From positions 1 through 54,776 of the forward strand of contig JAUCBJ010006618.1 in assembly GCA_032718475.1 (NCBI GenBank): 54,776 nucleotides of DNA. Direction: 5' to 3'. This document shows, piece by piece, positions 1-10,544 of this stretch. The DNA is from Nemertoderma westbladi (lineage: Eukaryota > Xenacoelomorpha > Nemertodermatida > Nemertodermatidae). Made by a program: the position numbers and the translations under genes. Within the stretch, counting starts at the first letter, position 1. Every line of letters starts with the position of its first letter. The notes below the pieces were generated by a model. It was given only the letters and a program-made list of their open reading frames with translations. It was not told where the DNA came from and made no database searches.

Positions 1-880
1 GTTAAAAATTGCCTTTGGTTTGGTAATTCTGAAGCTATTCTGGTTTTCTAGGTCGCTAATCACGATACAACTCGTTAAAAAATCATTCATGGTAAAGCAA
101 TTCACATTTTTGGTGATTGTCTGATGGGGCGAAAAATACAAGTAGCATATAATTCAAAAGGCAAAAATCGAATTTGGTTCGATAATACGATATTTCGCAG
201 TGTCATATTCGTGATCAGCGTCCCATAAAACCATAATGTCGAAATATAAGTTTGATTTGGTTATAACTTTTGATTATCAAATTTGTGCTACTTGTATTTT
301 TCGTGCCACACATTGACACATATCAAAAATGCCCTACTCAACTATGTAGGATATATTCTAGTGCCATATTCGTGATCAGCATCCCAAAAAACCTCTATGA
401 CCATTAAATTAATTTGATTTTGTCGTGATTTTTCACTATCTATTTATACTACTTGTTTTTTTCGTGCCCGAAGGGGCACATTCAAAATGACCAAAAATTT
501 TCTCGAATGTTTTTTTTAATTTATATAATCGTGATCAGCATCCAAATAAACCGCTATATACTGCAAATCAATTTATTTTAGTGAGCCATTTTAGCGAAAT
601 TTTTTTGAAAATTTTAGCACAAAAAATAATGAAGATTGGTGCCAGAAAGGGACCACATCACGAAAACTAACATAGCCATGTAAATGGCGTTTTCGCTGTT
701 GGATAGCCCATTCAATTTTAGGAAAAAGTTTCGGTTTTCCCAACAAACCTGACACAAAGATACAGATGATCTACAAAAACATTTCTAAAATTATCCCCCC
801 GGGTCAAATAGAGTTTAAAATGTTTCGTGTATCCGCAATGATTGTAATGTAATGTAAGAGCGTCTCGTCTATTGTGCTCT
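1..880. repeat. AT-rich region with degenerate ~160-bp repeats
   Basis: No coding region is visible. The motif cgtgatcagc(a/g)tcc followed by an A-rich run recurs near 210, 371 and 530, a spacing of about 160 bases. The accompanying segment tgctacttgtatttttcg near 287 also occurs inverted near 132-149. On the minus strand this stretch lies just beyond a good splice donor at 927, so it is probably intron of the Helitron-type gene. Confidence 0.5.
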
Positions 881-927
881 ACCTATAAATTATTGAATAT
901 AAGGTGAAAAACTAATGCCATATTTAC

Positions 928-3139
928 CTGGATACTGCAAAACGTCGAGGCATCTTCCCTGATGACAACCTCTTCAGAATCATCATGAGCTCTCACAATA
1001 TCGCGATGTCGTGTGTGAGTTGAAGTTGGTTCATCAAGAGTAAGGTCAGTGGTTTCATCGTTAATACAGCTGACCATTGATTCCGGCAGGACTTCATTTG
1101 GCACCATCTGAATTCGTTGACTGTCAATCAACACATTTTCGTAGAGATGGTTATTACTTGCAAGAAATGATAACAGAGCATTCACTTTTTCTCTTCGAAT
1201 TAAACACCTTCTTTTAGCTTTGAGTGATTGTTTTAATGTCATTGGACCAGCTAATATTAAACGAAACGAAGATACTGTGTCAGCTATCAACCGTGGCAGT
1301 TTTAATACTGCAGGAGTATCAGGTTGCCCAAAAACTAGTGTATGTGATTGCATCATCTTATTTGGTCCTCCTCTCATTACTAAAGTTTTTAGTATAGGTG
1401 AACAGCGTAATACGAGATTCCACTCTCCATCAGTTGCATCAACTAATTCTTGAGGTAAGTCACCAAGAAGAAAACCTGCGGCAATGGAAAATTTGGGAGG
1501 GGAATCTTTGGTCGTCTTTCGTTTAAGAGAGCCTAGGCATGGTTTACAAATAGTAAATAAAACTTGATCAGGATAATCGCTGCTGATTTCAAAGCCTCTT
1601 GGTGACATTAGTAAACCTTTTAGTCGTTTGTTGTACCTTGCTGCACAATATGAATCAATTAAAAGCTGTGGACAACTGTTACTCGAATGAACAGATAATT
1701 TCTTCTTGAACAAAGATATGTAATATTCCGACAAAATTTGTTTCTCACAGTCACCATAAAAAATGAATTCATCGCAAACAGCGCATGTTCTCTGTCCCAT
1801 ACCATTATTTCCCAATTGTTTTATAGCTTTGTTCCATACACGTTGACGGTCCTCCAATGTTGGAATGTGTAAGATTTCTCTATCACCATTTTCAGTCCGA
1901 ATCCGTTTTGCGTTATTTGCACATTTCGACGTAGCGGCACGTTTTCTAAGCTGTTCTGGGTTGGCACGATGAGCAGCTGCAACACGCATTCTGTGTACTT
2001 CAGCGTTGGCAGACTGTGACGCAGCGGCACGTTTTCTAAGCTGTTCTGGGTTGGCACGATGAGCAGCTGCAACACGCATTCTGTGTACTTCAGCGTTGGC
2101 AGACTGTGACGCAGCGGCACGTTTTCTAAGGTGTTCTGGGTTGGCACGATGAGCAGCTGCAACACGCATTCTGTGTACTTCAGCGTTGGCAGACTGTGAC
2201 GCAGCGGCACGTTTTCTAAGCTGTTCTGGGTTGGCACGATGAGCAGCTGCAACACGCATTCTGTGTACTTCAGCGTTGGCAGACTGTGACGCAGCGGCAC
2301 GTTTTCTAAGGTGTTCTGGGTTGGCACGATGAGCAGCTGCAACACGCATTCTGTGTACTTCAGCGTTGGCAGACTGTGACGCAGCGGCACGTTTTCTAAG
2401 GTGTTCTGGGTTGGCACGATGAGCAGCTACAACACGCATTCTGTGTACTTCAGCGTTGGCAGACCGTGACGCAGCGGCACGTTTTCTAAGGTGTTCTGGG
2501 TTGGAAAGATGGGCATCTGCAACACGCATTCTGTGGACTTCAGCGTTGGCAGACCGTGACGCAGCGGCACGTTTTCTAAGCTGTTCTGGGTTGGCACGAT
2601 GAGCAGCTGCAACACGCATTCTGTGGACTTCAGCGTTGGCAGACCGTGACGCAGCGGCACGTTTTCTAAGCTGTTCTGGGTTGGAAAGATGGGCATCTGC
2701 GACACATTTCCTATGTGCACCTTTTCTCTCTATTTCCAACATTTCCGAAGTATATTCTGATGCTGCATTAATGCATGAAATTTCCCATTGTTCCATAGTA
2801 GATATCCTGCCAACTCCGAGGCAGAAATAATTCACAAAATCTGATACCGCAGAATGAATGGTCAGGGCAGCTTTTCCTTGGGGATCAGAGTTCCCATTAA
2901 TACTTCGAGCATGGGAGTCAAATAAAAATAAAGTTTTGTTGTACATGGCCACTATAACAGTAAATCCATTTAATGTAATAAGAATCTGGTCAGTTATGAG
3001 AAATGCAGCTTTAATTCCGTCATCTAATACTCCAATTAGTCCAGCCAAGACATCTATAATTTCGAAAGTAAATTGAACACCATCCAATATGAAGCTGCGA
3101 GGGATCTCACTGTGAAGCAACGGTTTTCTCCTTCCAAGC
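928..3139 (-). CDS. Helitron-type protein, exon 3: peptidase C-terminal half, 30-aa repeats, Cys-rich DUF6570-like region
   Basis: This is a large open exon. On the minus strand it follows an acceptor (TTTTAG at about 3140) and ends at a donor (CAG|GTAAAT at 927). Its first part completes a cysteine-peptidase-like domain begun in the exon at 5716-5869: the motif LFLFDSHAR supplies the Asp-x-His pair seen in peptidase domains of animal Helitrons. The middle is a tandem array of 30-residue units (core AAAHRANPEQLRKRAAAS). The last third has spaced CxxC pairs (CAVC, CKPC) and the segment IRREKVNALLSFL, resembling the DUF6570 region that precedes the Helitron Rep/helicase domain. That domain is not in the window; the gene should continue past the left edge. 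An intact frame through 737 codons suggests a young copy or a maintained gene. Family assignment is from memory of Helitron proteins. Confidence 0.7.
1930..2710 (-). repeat. 90-bp coding tandem repeat in Helitron-type exon
   Basis: The block gcggcacgttttctaag ends at 1950, 2040, 2130, 2220, 2310, 2400, 2490, 2580 and 2670, an exact 90-bp period over about 8.6 units. Because 90 is a multiple of three the frame is kept, giving 30-residue basic Ala/Arg-rich helical units. Units differ by a few point changes (CTG/GTG, cacgat/aaagat, tgt/tgg), so the array expanded recently. Confidence 0.95.
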
Positions 3140-3468
3140 CTAAAATATAAATATATTTTAAGATATATTATGAGGGAGTAGGCCAAGCCTATGTGCAAAT
3201 AATTATCATAGGTAATTATTTTGATTATTATTTATCGCCGGGTGATAGATAATCACTATTTTGGAAATGGTTGGATAGTGTAAACGTCTGCGTGTGGTCC
3301 CTGGTTATGTGATCTATCTGGCTCAAAGTTTAAATGCATATAACTTTCTACAGTAGATCTGTTAAGAAACAATTTCAAATGGTTGTTTCCTTTGTTTGAA
3401 AGTACACATGCGTGGGGTGTCACGCAACACGAGAGACGGCTTACCTGACAACGGTTCACCCGAGAAGC

Positions 3469-3537
3469 TTAGTTTCCGGACATTCGCGTCACATGATTTT
3501 AGATAAATTTACTTGGTCGCAATTGTCCGGAAACTTT
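3469..3537. repeat. Imperfect palindrome, MITE-like
   Basis: The sequence agtttccggacattcgcg is answered by the reverse complement of gtcgcaattgtccggaaact about 45 bases later, giving arms of about 20 bases. A related single arm (cccggacatttaattgcgac) lies near 4008. This fits the remains of a small inverted-repeat element. Confidence 0.5.
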
Positions 3538-4225
3538 ATATTTATTTAATTATACTCATATTGACAGTTGGAGCAATTTATTTAACCACATTGGTTGTTA
3601 AAATTAATGACTAACTAACTACATATAGATACACAGGTTAGCTAAAATATAATTAAATAAATAAAACTAAACGACTAATTATTATCACTAAATTTCAGAG
3701 TTATGAAGGACCAACTCAGGGTAGCCCTCGATGAGAATGATTACCCTTTTTAAAAAATAAAATAAAAATAAAACACCAGATTAATTATGTAGTATCATTG
3801 CCTGCTAAGTTGTATAGCATTTATATATAGTATTTAATTATACTCATTTTGATTACTGAAGCTACAGTACATTTTAACATATGTAGGGAGAGGTTGACCC
3901 TACATTATTCTCAACGTTATATTCTGGAATGATTTTATATTAATTAAACTAATTAATTACTGTAATTACTGTAGCTATATTTAATTTACTGAAACTATAT
4001 GTGACCCGGACATTTAATTGCGACCCATGATTTTATAAAAATATGCAGAATGCAGACCAAGATAACAGATGCTTAATTAGTTTGACTATACTAAAATATA
4101 ATTGCTATCAATTAAATTATATCGGAGTTTAAATAATTTATTATTAAAGTGTGTAATTAACTTTTAATAGTTTAATAGTGTCAATAAATCAGTTATCATT
4201 ATAGAGGTGTATTAGTTCAGCAATT

Positions 4226-5454
4226 TTATTACATGGGAAAAAAAGTGGAACATTTTTTCACTATTCTCGAGGCATTTTATTTACCTAGTGTCAGCGAGGT
4301 TAATAAAGGGTCGAGGGAATATTGAGTATATCGAGGGAATATCTAAAACTTCTTCTGAAGAAATTATTTTTTATAGTTCTGAATAGCTAACATGTTATAG
4401 AACATTGTTCAAAAATGAAAATTGTACATTAATTTTTTTAGATTTTTTCAATTGTTCTAGAACAAAAAATATTTTTTCTAGAACATATATAATATTTTTT
4501 AAATAGCTAACATGCTCTGGAACATGTTCATAAAAAGAAATGGCAAAAACTAGCTAGTAAAAATAATTTGAGGGGGGGGGGGGGGGGGGGGGGTGTACCT
4601 ATAACACTCTAGTGCCTAAACGTCCACGATGAAGAAATTGACTTTTAAGCGAATTATAATGCAATATTGCAATAATTGCAATATTATATAATAATAATAC
4701 ATTAATAGTAATATGTTGCAATAATGCAATATGGCAATAACCTCTCGTGTTCATTTGACGAGTACCATTAACGAGTTGTCGGTGTCTTTCCTGGATGAAA
4801 TTAAACCAATCTTGGTACGTATGCATGTGGACATATTTAAATCATGAACAGAAAATCGGATTATTCATATTTAATAAATATTCAAAATGGTTGCTATGGT
4901 TACTCATAGGTTAAAAAAAAAATAAAAAAATACAAATTCTGCAAAAATTTGTTGATTGGTGGATAATTGGTTGATAGACATTAAGCACAATATAACCAGT
5001 AACCAACCACTGTATGTCATGGAAACAGAAAAATATCGGATGAGTAAACTCTCTCTATTGTTTTACACCAATGTGTGCATAGGTGAAAAACATATTCACT
5101 TTAAATTTATTAAATTCAAGGTGTCTTACAGGAGATATCAATATCTCACGAAATACTGGTTGCCATGAAAACATGTACCCTGCACAACTTTCACGATTGC
5201 CAACAAGGTTAATTCTGAAATTTTGTGTAATTAAATAAAGTAATAGTAAGCTACTCTATACTAGCTATACCTTGTGAATGAAGATGATATTCCAGACGTT
5301 AATCAAATAATCAAACCAAAAATTTGATTAAACTAGCTACTGGTGCAAAAGATACTTAATAATCTCGACTATTTATTAACCTCGCTTGCGCTCGGTAAAT
5401 AAAATGTTTCGTGAATAATGAAAAAATTTTCTACTTTTTTCCCAAGTAATAAAT
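4226..5454. mobile_element. Candidate foldback/MITE element bounded by ~84-bp inverted repeats
   Basis: 4226-4308 read in reverse complement closely matches 5371-5454: both run from ttattaacctcgct through ggtaaataaaatg to gaaaaaat and a cttttttccca block, with roughly 80% identity by eye. The 1.2 kb between them contains a poly-G tract and no recognisable transposase, so it would be a non-autonomous element. No target-site duplication was established. Confidence 0.45.
4572..4593. repeat. Poly-G tract
   Basis: An uninterrupted run of about 22 G. Similar G runs occur near 26996-27012, 27069-27086 and 46905-46926 in this window. Confidence 0.9.
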
Positions 5455-5599
5455 AATTATTTTTGTCCTTTCCTTTTAATCCACATTTACTCGAAATAGT
5501 AGAACATCCGCAAAACTATTGCGGATGATTTTTGCGGATAAAAAAGTGAATTTTTAAAAGAAAATATATTTAATAAAATTAACTGTGTACCTATAAAAA

Positions 5600-5648
5600 A
5601 TATAAGACTGGTAAAAATATAAGACTGGTAAAAATATAAGACTGGTAA
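5600..5648. repeat. Short tandem repeat, 19-bp unit
   Basis: The unit aaaaatataagactggt occurs about three times in a row in otherwise AT-rich intron-like DNA. Confidence 0.8.
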
Positions 5649-5715
5649 CAAGATGGCAACATACTGTAATAAGTTTACTTAGAATCCAAATAATTACTAT
5701 CAATATGATACTAAC

Positions 5716-5869
5716 GAAATCGTATTGAACAAATGATCTCCACCTTCAACGATCTTATCAACAATTTTGTCGGACCAATCTTCTGGATGATGGCGAGTCG
5801 CGAATCCTATGGCAACTGCGGAAATAGCGGTGCATTGAAGGCCCCTTCGATCGGAGAATCGCACATCTC
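5716..5869 (-). CDS. Helitron-type protein, exon 2: catalytic-Cys half of peptidase-like domain
   Basis: On the minus strand a T-rich acceptor ending in ATTCAG precedes an open segment that begins DVRFSDRRGLQCTA. It continues with a Trp-rich helix and EGGDHLFNTIS, then a donor GTTAGT at 5715-5710. The pattern (D-x-R-F-S ... R-G-x-Q-C-T) matches the N-terminal half of papain-like peptidase/deubiquitinase-like domains seen in some animal Helitron proteins, with the Cys of QCT as presumed nucleophile. Phases agree on both sides: it takes one base from exon 1 and leaves two bases that pair with the first base of exon 3. The matching His is in exon 3 (FDSHAR). The splice sites are inferred, not proven. 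Confidence 0.6.
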
Positions 5870-6559
5870 CTGAATAAAATAATTTTTTGATTTTTCAAAA
5901 TATCAATAATGTAACAGATTACGAGACGCTTGCCCATATAGAGTAGCGTACCACAACCTACATCATAGGACACCATGAGCTTTAGTACTTATAAGGCTTC
6001 AATTCTAAACTTTAATATCGGTAGTTTAAAATTTAGTGGATGAATGAACTATTTAAGTGGTGGCAAGAAAAGTAGAGTTTTTTTGTCGAGCGTAGTGACA
6101 AAAATAAGACAAAAATTTTATTTTTTTACACCACTTGGTCGTTTCATTTTTATCTGGGCCTATTTCAGCATAAATATCGACCATCATCGAAGCTTCTTTT
6201 ATAGTGATATACCGTCAAAGCAAAATAGGAACATAGGCCCTTCTATGATATTAACATTACAGAATATTAAATAACCCGTCAGCGCTATCTATTTAAATGA
6301 AATATTGTTTATGTTGTCATAGAAATTACTTCGAACATTAATTTTTTTGGCAAACTTGTTAAAGAATTTTACCAAAAAAATGACTTCAACAAATAAAATT
6401 TTTTGTGGTTTTGCAGTAATATCATTTGAAATTGGCCTACTGTATTATCTGGTGGAGTTGCCACACCACGAGCCCGGCTGGTTTAACCTATGTAAATAAA
6501 TAAGACTTTAGAACTACATTACAGTATATTATACAATAGGGCACAATAAATTACATTAC
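5870..6559 (-). other. Probable intron 1 of the Helitron-type gene
   Basis: AT-rich sequence between two phase-compatible minus-strand exons; donor CCAAG|GTAATG at 6559 and acceptor ATTCAG at 5870. No other feature is recognised in it. Confidence 0.45.
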
Positions 6560-6788
6560 CTTGGTGAAAGTTTCCAGATATTCTCGAGGTAAATTTGTTC
6601 CTGGATCTTCCCCGTCGAAGTTTCTTCCCAAGACTAGTAATTGCTTTACTAGTATTAATTGGAGAAGATGGAGATCTCTGACAATTTGCTCTACTTTCAG
6701 CGCTTGGCGTTGGCTGAAAATCCGTTCCATATTCAGCTCTTCTGGCAGTGATTGCAAAATTACAAATGCGCTTTTTCTTCCGTGGCAT
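6560..6788 (-). CDS. Helitron-type protein, exon 1 (start codon, basic N-terminus)
   Basis: The ATG at 6788 opens a 76-codon segment beginning MPRKKKRICNFAI, very rich in Lys/Arg/Ser, ending NFHQ and a clean donor (CAAG|GTAATG). It leaves one base, which joins the two-base start of the exon at 5869 to give a Gly codon, so the protein reads on directly into the QCT half of the peptidase-like domain. A Lys/Arg cluster at the very N-terminus could be a nuclear localisation signal. The assignment rests on strand, phase and continuity with the next exon rather than on homology of this segment itself. Confidence 0.5.
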
Positions 6789-6939
6789 CTTTGTCACAAC
6801 ATTTAATAAAATCGTGAGTAAAAACTCGACGTATATTAATAGTTAAATAAATTGGAGTTGAGCTGTTGCAACTGTTACTAAAGCTGTAGGCCTAATATTA
6901 TGGTTTTGTTGAGAAGTGGAAAATATGAGAAAGCGCGTC

Positions 6940-7022
6940 ACTGGGGGTTGAACCAGCGCTATACGTACGGTTCGGCCTAACAGGCCTCATCAGTAGCGCT
7001 AACCAGCTCAGCCACTAGCCCC
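6940..7022 (-). repeat. tRNA-like / tRNA-derived short element
   Basis: Read on the minus strand the segment has an A-box-like TGGCTGAGCTGGTTAGCGC and a B-box-like GGTTCAACCCC, with a small CTGG...CCAG stem around the latter. The spacing is longer than in a standard tRNA, and no 7-bp acceptor stem closes it, so it is more likely a tRNA-derived SINE or a relic than a functional tRNA. A hammerhead-like fold occupies the part between the boxes. Confidence 0.5.
6955..7000 (-). ncRNA. Hammerhead-ribozyme-like motif (type I, one core base missing)
   Basis: Minus-strand order: stem I arm AGCGCTA, core CTGATGA, stem II GGCC-TGTTA-GGCC, then GAA, a two-pair stem III (AC...GT) with a five-base loop, A at the cleavage position, and stem I return arm TAGCGCT. 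All conserved hammerhead parts are present in order except that GAAA is GAA here, one adenine short. Stem I has seven Watson-Crick pairs and could extend with G-U pairs. Short stem III is typical of retroelement-associated type I hammerheads. The missing A should weaken or abolish cleavage, so this copy may be a decayed one. Confidence 0.6.
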
Positions 7023-8394
7023 AGACACTGACACTCCCACCTAATCCACTTCTATTGAACATGCAGTCTTAAGTTGCATATATTCTATCTATATTCTCGC
7101 TGCACAGTATGCTACAGGACAATCTTAAAGCTGGCAATAAGTGAGAAAAATTGTTGAATAACTAACTTTGAGTTTTAGATTGTGAATATTTTTGGCACAT
7201 AGAAGTTTTGTAATACTTATTTTTTGCTAATTAATTATTATTGTTTTTCCGTCAATATTTTTCTGTTTGTAAGAGACATATTGTACAATAACTACAGTAG
7301 TCCTCCATAATAATTAATATACATATTCCGTTATTTCATAAAATCTTGAGTAAAAATCGAAGTAAAAAAAATTATTCAATTTTTAAATAATTTATTTTTA
7401 TTATTATTAACTAAAAAAAATTTAAAAATTTATTATTAAATTATTTAATTTAAAAATTATTAACTTAAACAATATAACACAGATTGTAGGCCTAATATAT
7501 ATATATATAACAAGCAGTTATGGATTTTATTGATACAGTACATCACACTGCAAATATTAGTTCAATATAATATAAGTTCAATATATCTGACTGGTCCTAA
7601 ACTCAGTCTCAGCAGGATGTTGACACCAATCCCAATCACTCTGGAATGTTCAATAGAGTAAGAGATCTAGTAGTTTGCAGAAGGTGAAGTCATCTGAGTC
7701 TATGCGTGACCTATTATTGGAGCTAATTTAGATCAGAGAGGTGTCGATAGATTACTAATAACAGCTGTTGTCACAAATTCAATATAATCGCACCCAAGAA
7801 GTAATAAGACGAATTCGTTCTTATTCTTGTAAATAAAACAAGTTTGAGATGTTTCAATTTAAACGGCGATTTAATTAAATACAACATTTTTATATTATTA
7901 TAGTAGCATAGGACATTTCAGTACACTTAGTAGGCCTACCCGATAGTCAACAGAAGTACAACTCTGTCTAACTAAAATTCATTCAGCTGGCGTGCCGGTG
8001 AGTAACCTTGTAGATATTCCCATGTAGGATTTACTGGCAAGAGCTATCAGCTGGGTAACAGTTGATATTTGCTTACTGTGTCTGGGATAGCGTGACCGAG
8101 TAAACACAACCTTACTAAACTTGGCAAGTAATATACTTCTCTGCAGTTTGGGCCTATTCAATATAGAATTCATTTACTAGGCCCTCTCTATCATTTCTTT
8201 TTCATGAGCACACCAGCTGCTGGTGTTTCTATCATTGAGTCTACGGAAATTTTCGTGCAATGGGGCTATTTTTCGAAATAAAACAAGTTGAGATGTTTCA
8301 ATTTAAACCGCGATTTCACAAGTACCAATAGAAATCTATTTTCATGGTCCATGCAAAATTTCATCAAAATCGTTAGAGCCGTTTTTGCTCTAGG
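7023..8394. other. AT-rich non-coding stretch with a 35-bp direct duplication
   Basis: No gene is recognised. A segment taaaacaagtttgagatgt... near 7837 recurs near 8279 with the same tail (caatttaaac-gcgattt), about 440 bases apart in direct orientation. Confidence 0.4.
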
Positions 8395-8452
8395 TCAGTA
8401 GCCAGTAGCCAGTAGCCAGTAGTCAGTAGCCAGTAGTCAGTAGTCAGTAGCT
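8395..8452. repeat. 7-bp microsatellite (cagtagc/cagtagt)
   Basis: About eight tandem copies of cagtagc or cagtagt directly precede the broken 3' edge of LINE copy A. Confidence 0.9.
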
Positions 8453-8496
8453 TTTTTTTCTTACAGTAATCAAGTCTTACGACTTGCTAATAATTG

Positions 8497-8731
8497 CCAA
8501 AATGGGCTCCATGGCCCCACGACCTTTACGGAACCCATTCTGATTTCCACGGAGCAGTCTCTCAATGGGATCCCTGATGCGATTTAATAGAATCCTATTG
8601 TATAGCTTTGCAGCAATCGAGATCAATGAGATTCCCCGAAAAGAACCATAGAGTGTTAGGTTGCCCTTTTTGGGAACTGGCACCAACTTATTTGTTTTCA
8701 TTTCTTGTGGGACTCTTGTTGTTCGGTACAT
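8497..8731 (-). pseudogene. LINE reverse transcriptase, N-terminal fragment
   Basis: Encodes the RT fingers region with FRGISLISIAAKLYNRIL and the conserved NGFRKGRG block, then runs into unrelated sequence after MEPILA. The catalytic Asp motifs are lost. The same segment is present at 18123-18347 and 45189-45430. Confidence 0.85.
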
Positions 8732-8819
8732 GTCTACTATGATGGGATAGATGAGCTTTAAACACTCAGGTATTTTAAAGACCTCAGGGGGAACACCATC
8801 TACTCAGACACTTTTACTT

Positions 8820-9378
8820 CTATAAAGTTATCAGGCAATACCCTGTCATTATTGAGGAGCTTTTCAAAGTGGGCTTTCCAACCATTGAGGCGATCGGCTG
8901 GTGATTCAGCATTAACCTTTGTGGTTGGTTGGCTTTTTCGACCAGTAAGCAAATTGATCGATTTCTATGCCTGGGATGATTGCCTGCTGTCGTCAGCATC
9001 ATTGATGGCATCAACCTGTTGGTTTATTAGCTCTTGCAGATTAACAGAGTACTGTCTGTTCAGGGACCTAGATGCAGCCTTAACTGCATTCTTGGCCGCT
9101 GTAGTCTGTTTGAGTCGGGACTCTTTCTGCGCCTTATGAAGGTCATTTCGGCACTTCTGAATTTTGTTGTCAGTCCAGGGAGCCCTTTTCCTGTTTCGAG
9201 GGTATACAGGAACTGTTTCTGCAGCTGCTAACTTAACTGCTTCTGTAAAGGCAGTATAGCCCTCACAGTGATCTGCCGCCTCAGAGGCACGAGCCTCATA
9301 CCTGTTGCTCAGCTGTAGTGTGAAGCTGGATCTCACACTTGGCTGTTGCAACAGAGAGGACCAGTCATGCCGCGGCAA
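8820..9378 (-). pseudogene. LINE linker between endonuclease and RT, frame-shifted
   Basis: Minus-strand reading in two overlapping frames gives a Lys/Arg-rich helical segment with WSSLLQQ and NRYEARAS, typical in position and character of the stretch between the endonuclease and RT of APE-type LINEs. It is out of frame with the endonuclease ORF, which ends near 9333, and with the RT fragment at 8731. Confidence 0.65.
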
Positions 9379-10544
9379 GGCAGTTTCGTTGTTCTGCTAG
9401 CACGCAGACTAAGTCTTACCTTGGCCACAATAAGGCGGTGATCACTGGAGAAGGGTCTAAGTGTAAATGCATTACAGTCTTGTATAGAGCTCCTGTATTT
9501 CCTACGAAACAGAATATGGTCTATCTGGGACTTGTGACCACTGGGTCCACTATGAGTCCATAGCTTTCCAGTTCGCTTCTTGAACTGGGTTCCACCCGAA
9601 AACAATCCATTTCCAGAGATGAAATCCTGAAGATGGACAGAATTTCGGTTAACACTATTGCTATAGACCCAGGGCGATGTAGGTGATTGATGCAGACTTG
9701 CATTAAAGTCTCCCAGGAATGTTAAGAATACATGCTGATCCACTCCATCAGTAGCTGCTTGTAGATTGTGGTAGTAATTTTCCACCACCTCTACAGGGGC
9801 AACACTAGTTGGAGAGTAGCACACAATCAGAACCACCTTAGGAAACTTCTTAGCCATTCTTCCAGAACATGAGAAGTGGCAACGGATGATGCGGTTAGAG
9901 ATTTGGTCTATTTTGTCCAATGCTGCATGTGCAGTTGGATTCATCAATAGACCAATTCCTCCATTGCCACTATCATCTGCTGACACGAGGGCGAGTCGCC
10001 AACCGCCCCCCATGTCCTTAATCAGAACCTCATCAGTCTGTCCAGTCTGCATTCGGTGCTCTTGAACACCCACTGCGCTAAGAGAAAGCTTATCTGCCAA
10101 GGCAGTCAGCTCACCTTGTCGCATTGTGGACCCGAGTGTTAGGGTGTTTACTGAGGCTAGTCTAGTGACTTGCCTCAGATTCACCAATGGCTTTGTTGGT
10201 CGGGGTGGAACATGAGAGTAGCCTCCAACACCAGAATCCCTCTCCCCATCACAATCTGGCCTCCCTGGTGACCCAGGGTTTGGGCCAGAAAGGTCATCAG
10301 GAAAGGGCCTCAAAGAATTGTTGGCTGCTCTCTCTCCAGTAGGTGGTGAGACAGGCAGCCGGTCAGGAGTTAACTGACGCCTGTGAGGCCGATTGTGTCC
10401 GGTAATTCCACTGGCCTCTAGTGGCCGGACCTCCGCATTGCTAATGTAATCCATAGTGGGGGTTGGGAGGTGCTTTTTTGCCGAGTCAGCTCTCGGGGCA
10501 AATACCACACCCTGGTTTGCCATTACACAGGGTGGGTGTCGCAA
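9333..10544 (-). CDS. LINE AP-endonuclease-like domain (403 codons, copy A)
   Basis: An exonuclease/endonuclease/phosphatase fold that would nick target DNA for target-primed reverse transcription. After a Pro/Arg-rich N-terminus of about 130 residues come VGVQEHRMQ (the catalytic Glu), GGIGLLMN, LGDFNASL (Asp/Asn pair), SQIDHILF and SSDHRLIVAK (the Asp-His pair), in the correct order for this family. The ORF is open for its full length but is separated from its RT by frameshifts and a 3' truncation. The start chosen is the first codon of the open frame; an internal start is possible. Confidence 0.85.
   Translation of the reverse strand: MRHPPCVMANQGVVFAPRADSAKKHLPTPTMDYISNAEVRPLEASGITGHNRPHRRQLTPDRLPVSPPTGERAANNSLRPFPDDLSGPNPGSPGRPDCDGERDSGVGGYSHVPPRPTKPLVNLRQVTRLASVNTLTLGSTMRQGELTALADKLSLSAVGVQEHRMQTGQTDEVLIKDMGGGWRLALVSADDSGNGGIGLLMNPTAHAALDKIDQISNRIIRCHFSCSGRMAKKFPKVVLIVCYSPTSVAPVEVVENYYHNLQAATDGVDQHVFLTFLGDFNASLHQSPTSPWVYSNSVNRNSVHLQDFISGNGLFSGGTQFKKRTGKLWTHSGPSGHKSQIDHILFRRKYRSSIQDCNAFTLRPFSSDHRLIVAKVRLSLRASRTTKLPCRGMTGPLCCNSQV

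Larger units (their letters stand above)
3140..5715 (-). other. Probable intron 2 of the Helitron-type gene, with inverted-repeat elements
   Basis: AT-rich DNA between two minus-strand exons whose phases match. It has no convincing coding region. It contains a 69-bp imperfect palindrome (3469-3537), a pair of ~84-bp inverted repeats (4226-4308 and 5371-5454), a long G run (about 4572-4593) and three 19-bp tandem units (about 5600-5648). Confidence 0.5.

Noticed and set aside
1821-2720. Overlapping minus-strand repeat ORFs (198 and 97 codons)
   Set aside because: Alternative frames of the 90-bp repeat inside the larger Helitron-type exon.
3256-3459. 67-codon minus-strand ORF
   Set aside because: Short, no similarity or splice context, and inside a probable intron next to a palindrome.
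6940-7022. Functional tRNA gene
   Set aside because: Acceptor stem does not close and the middle region is a hammerhead-like fold rather than an anticodon arm.
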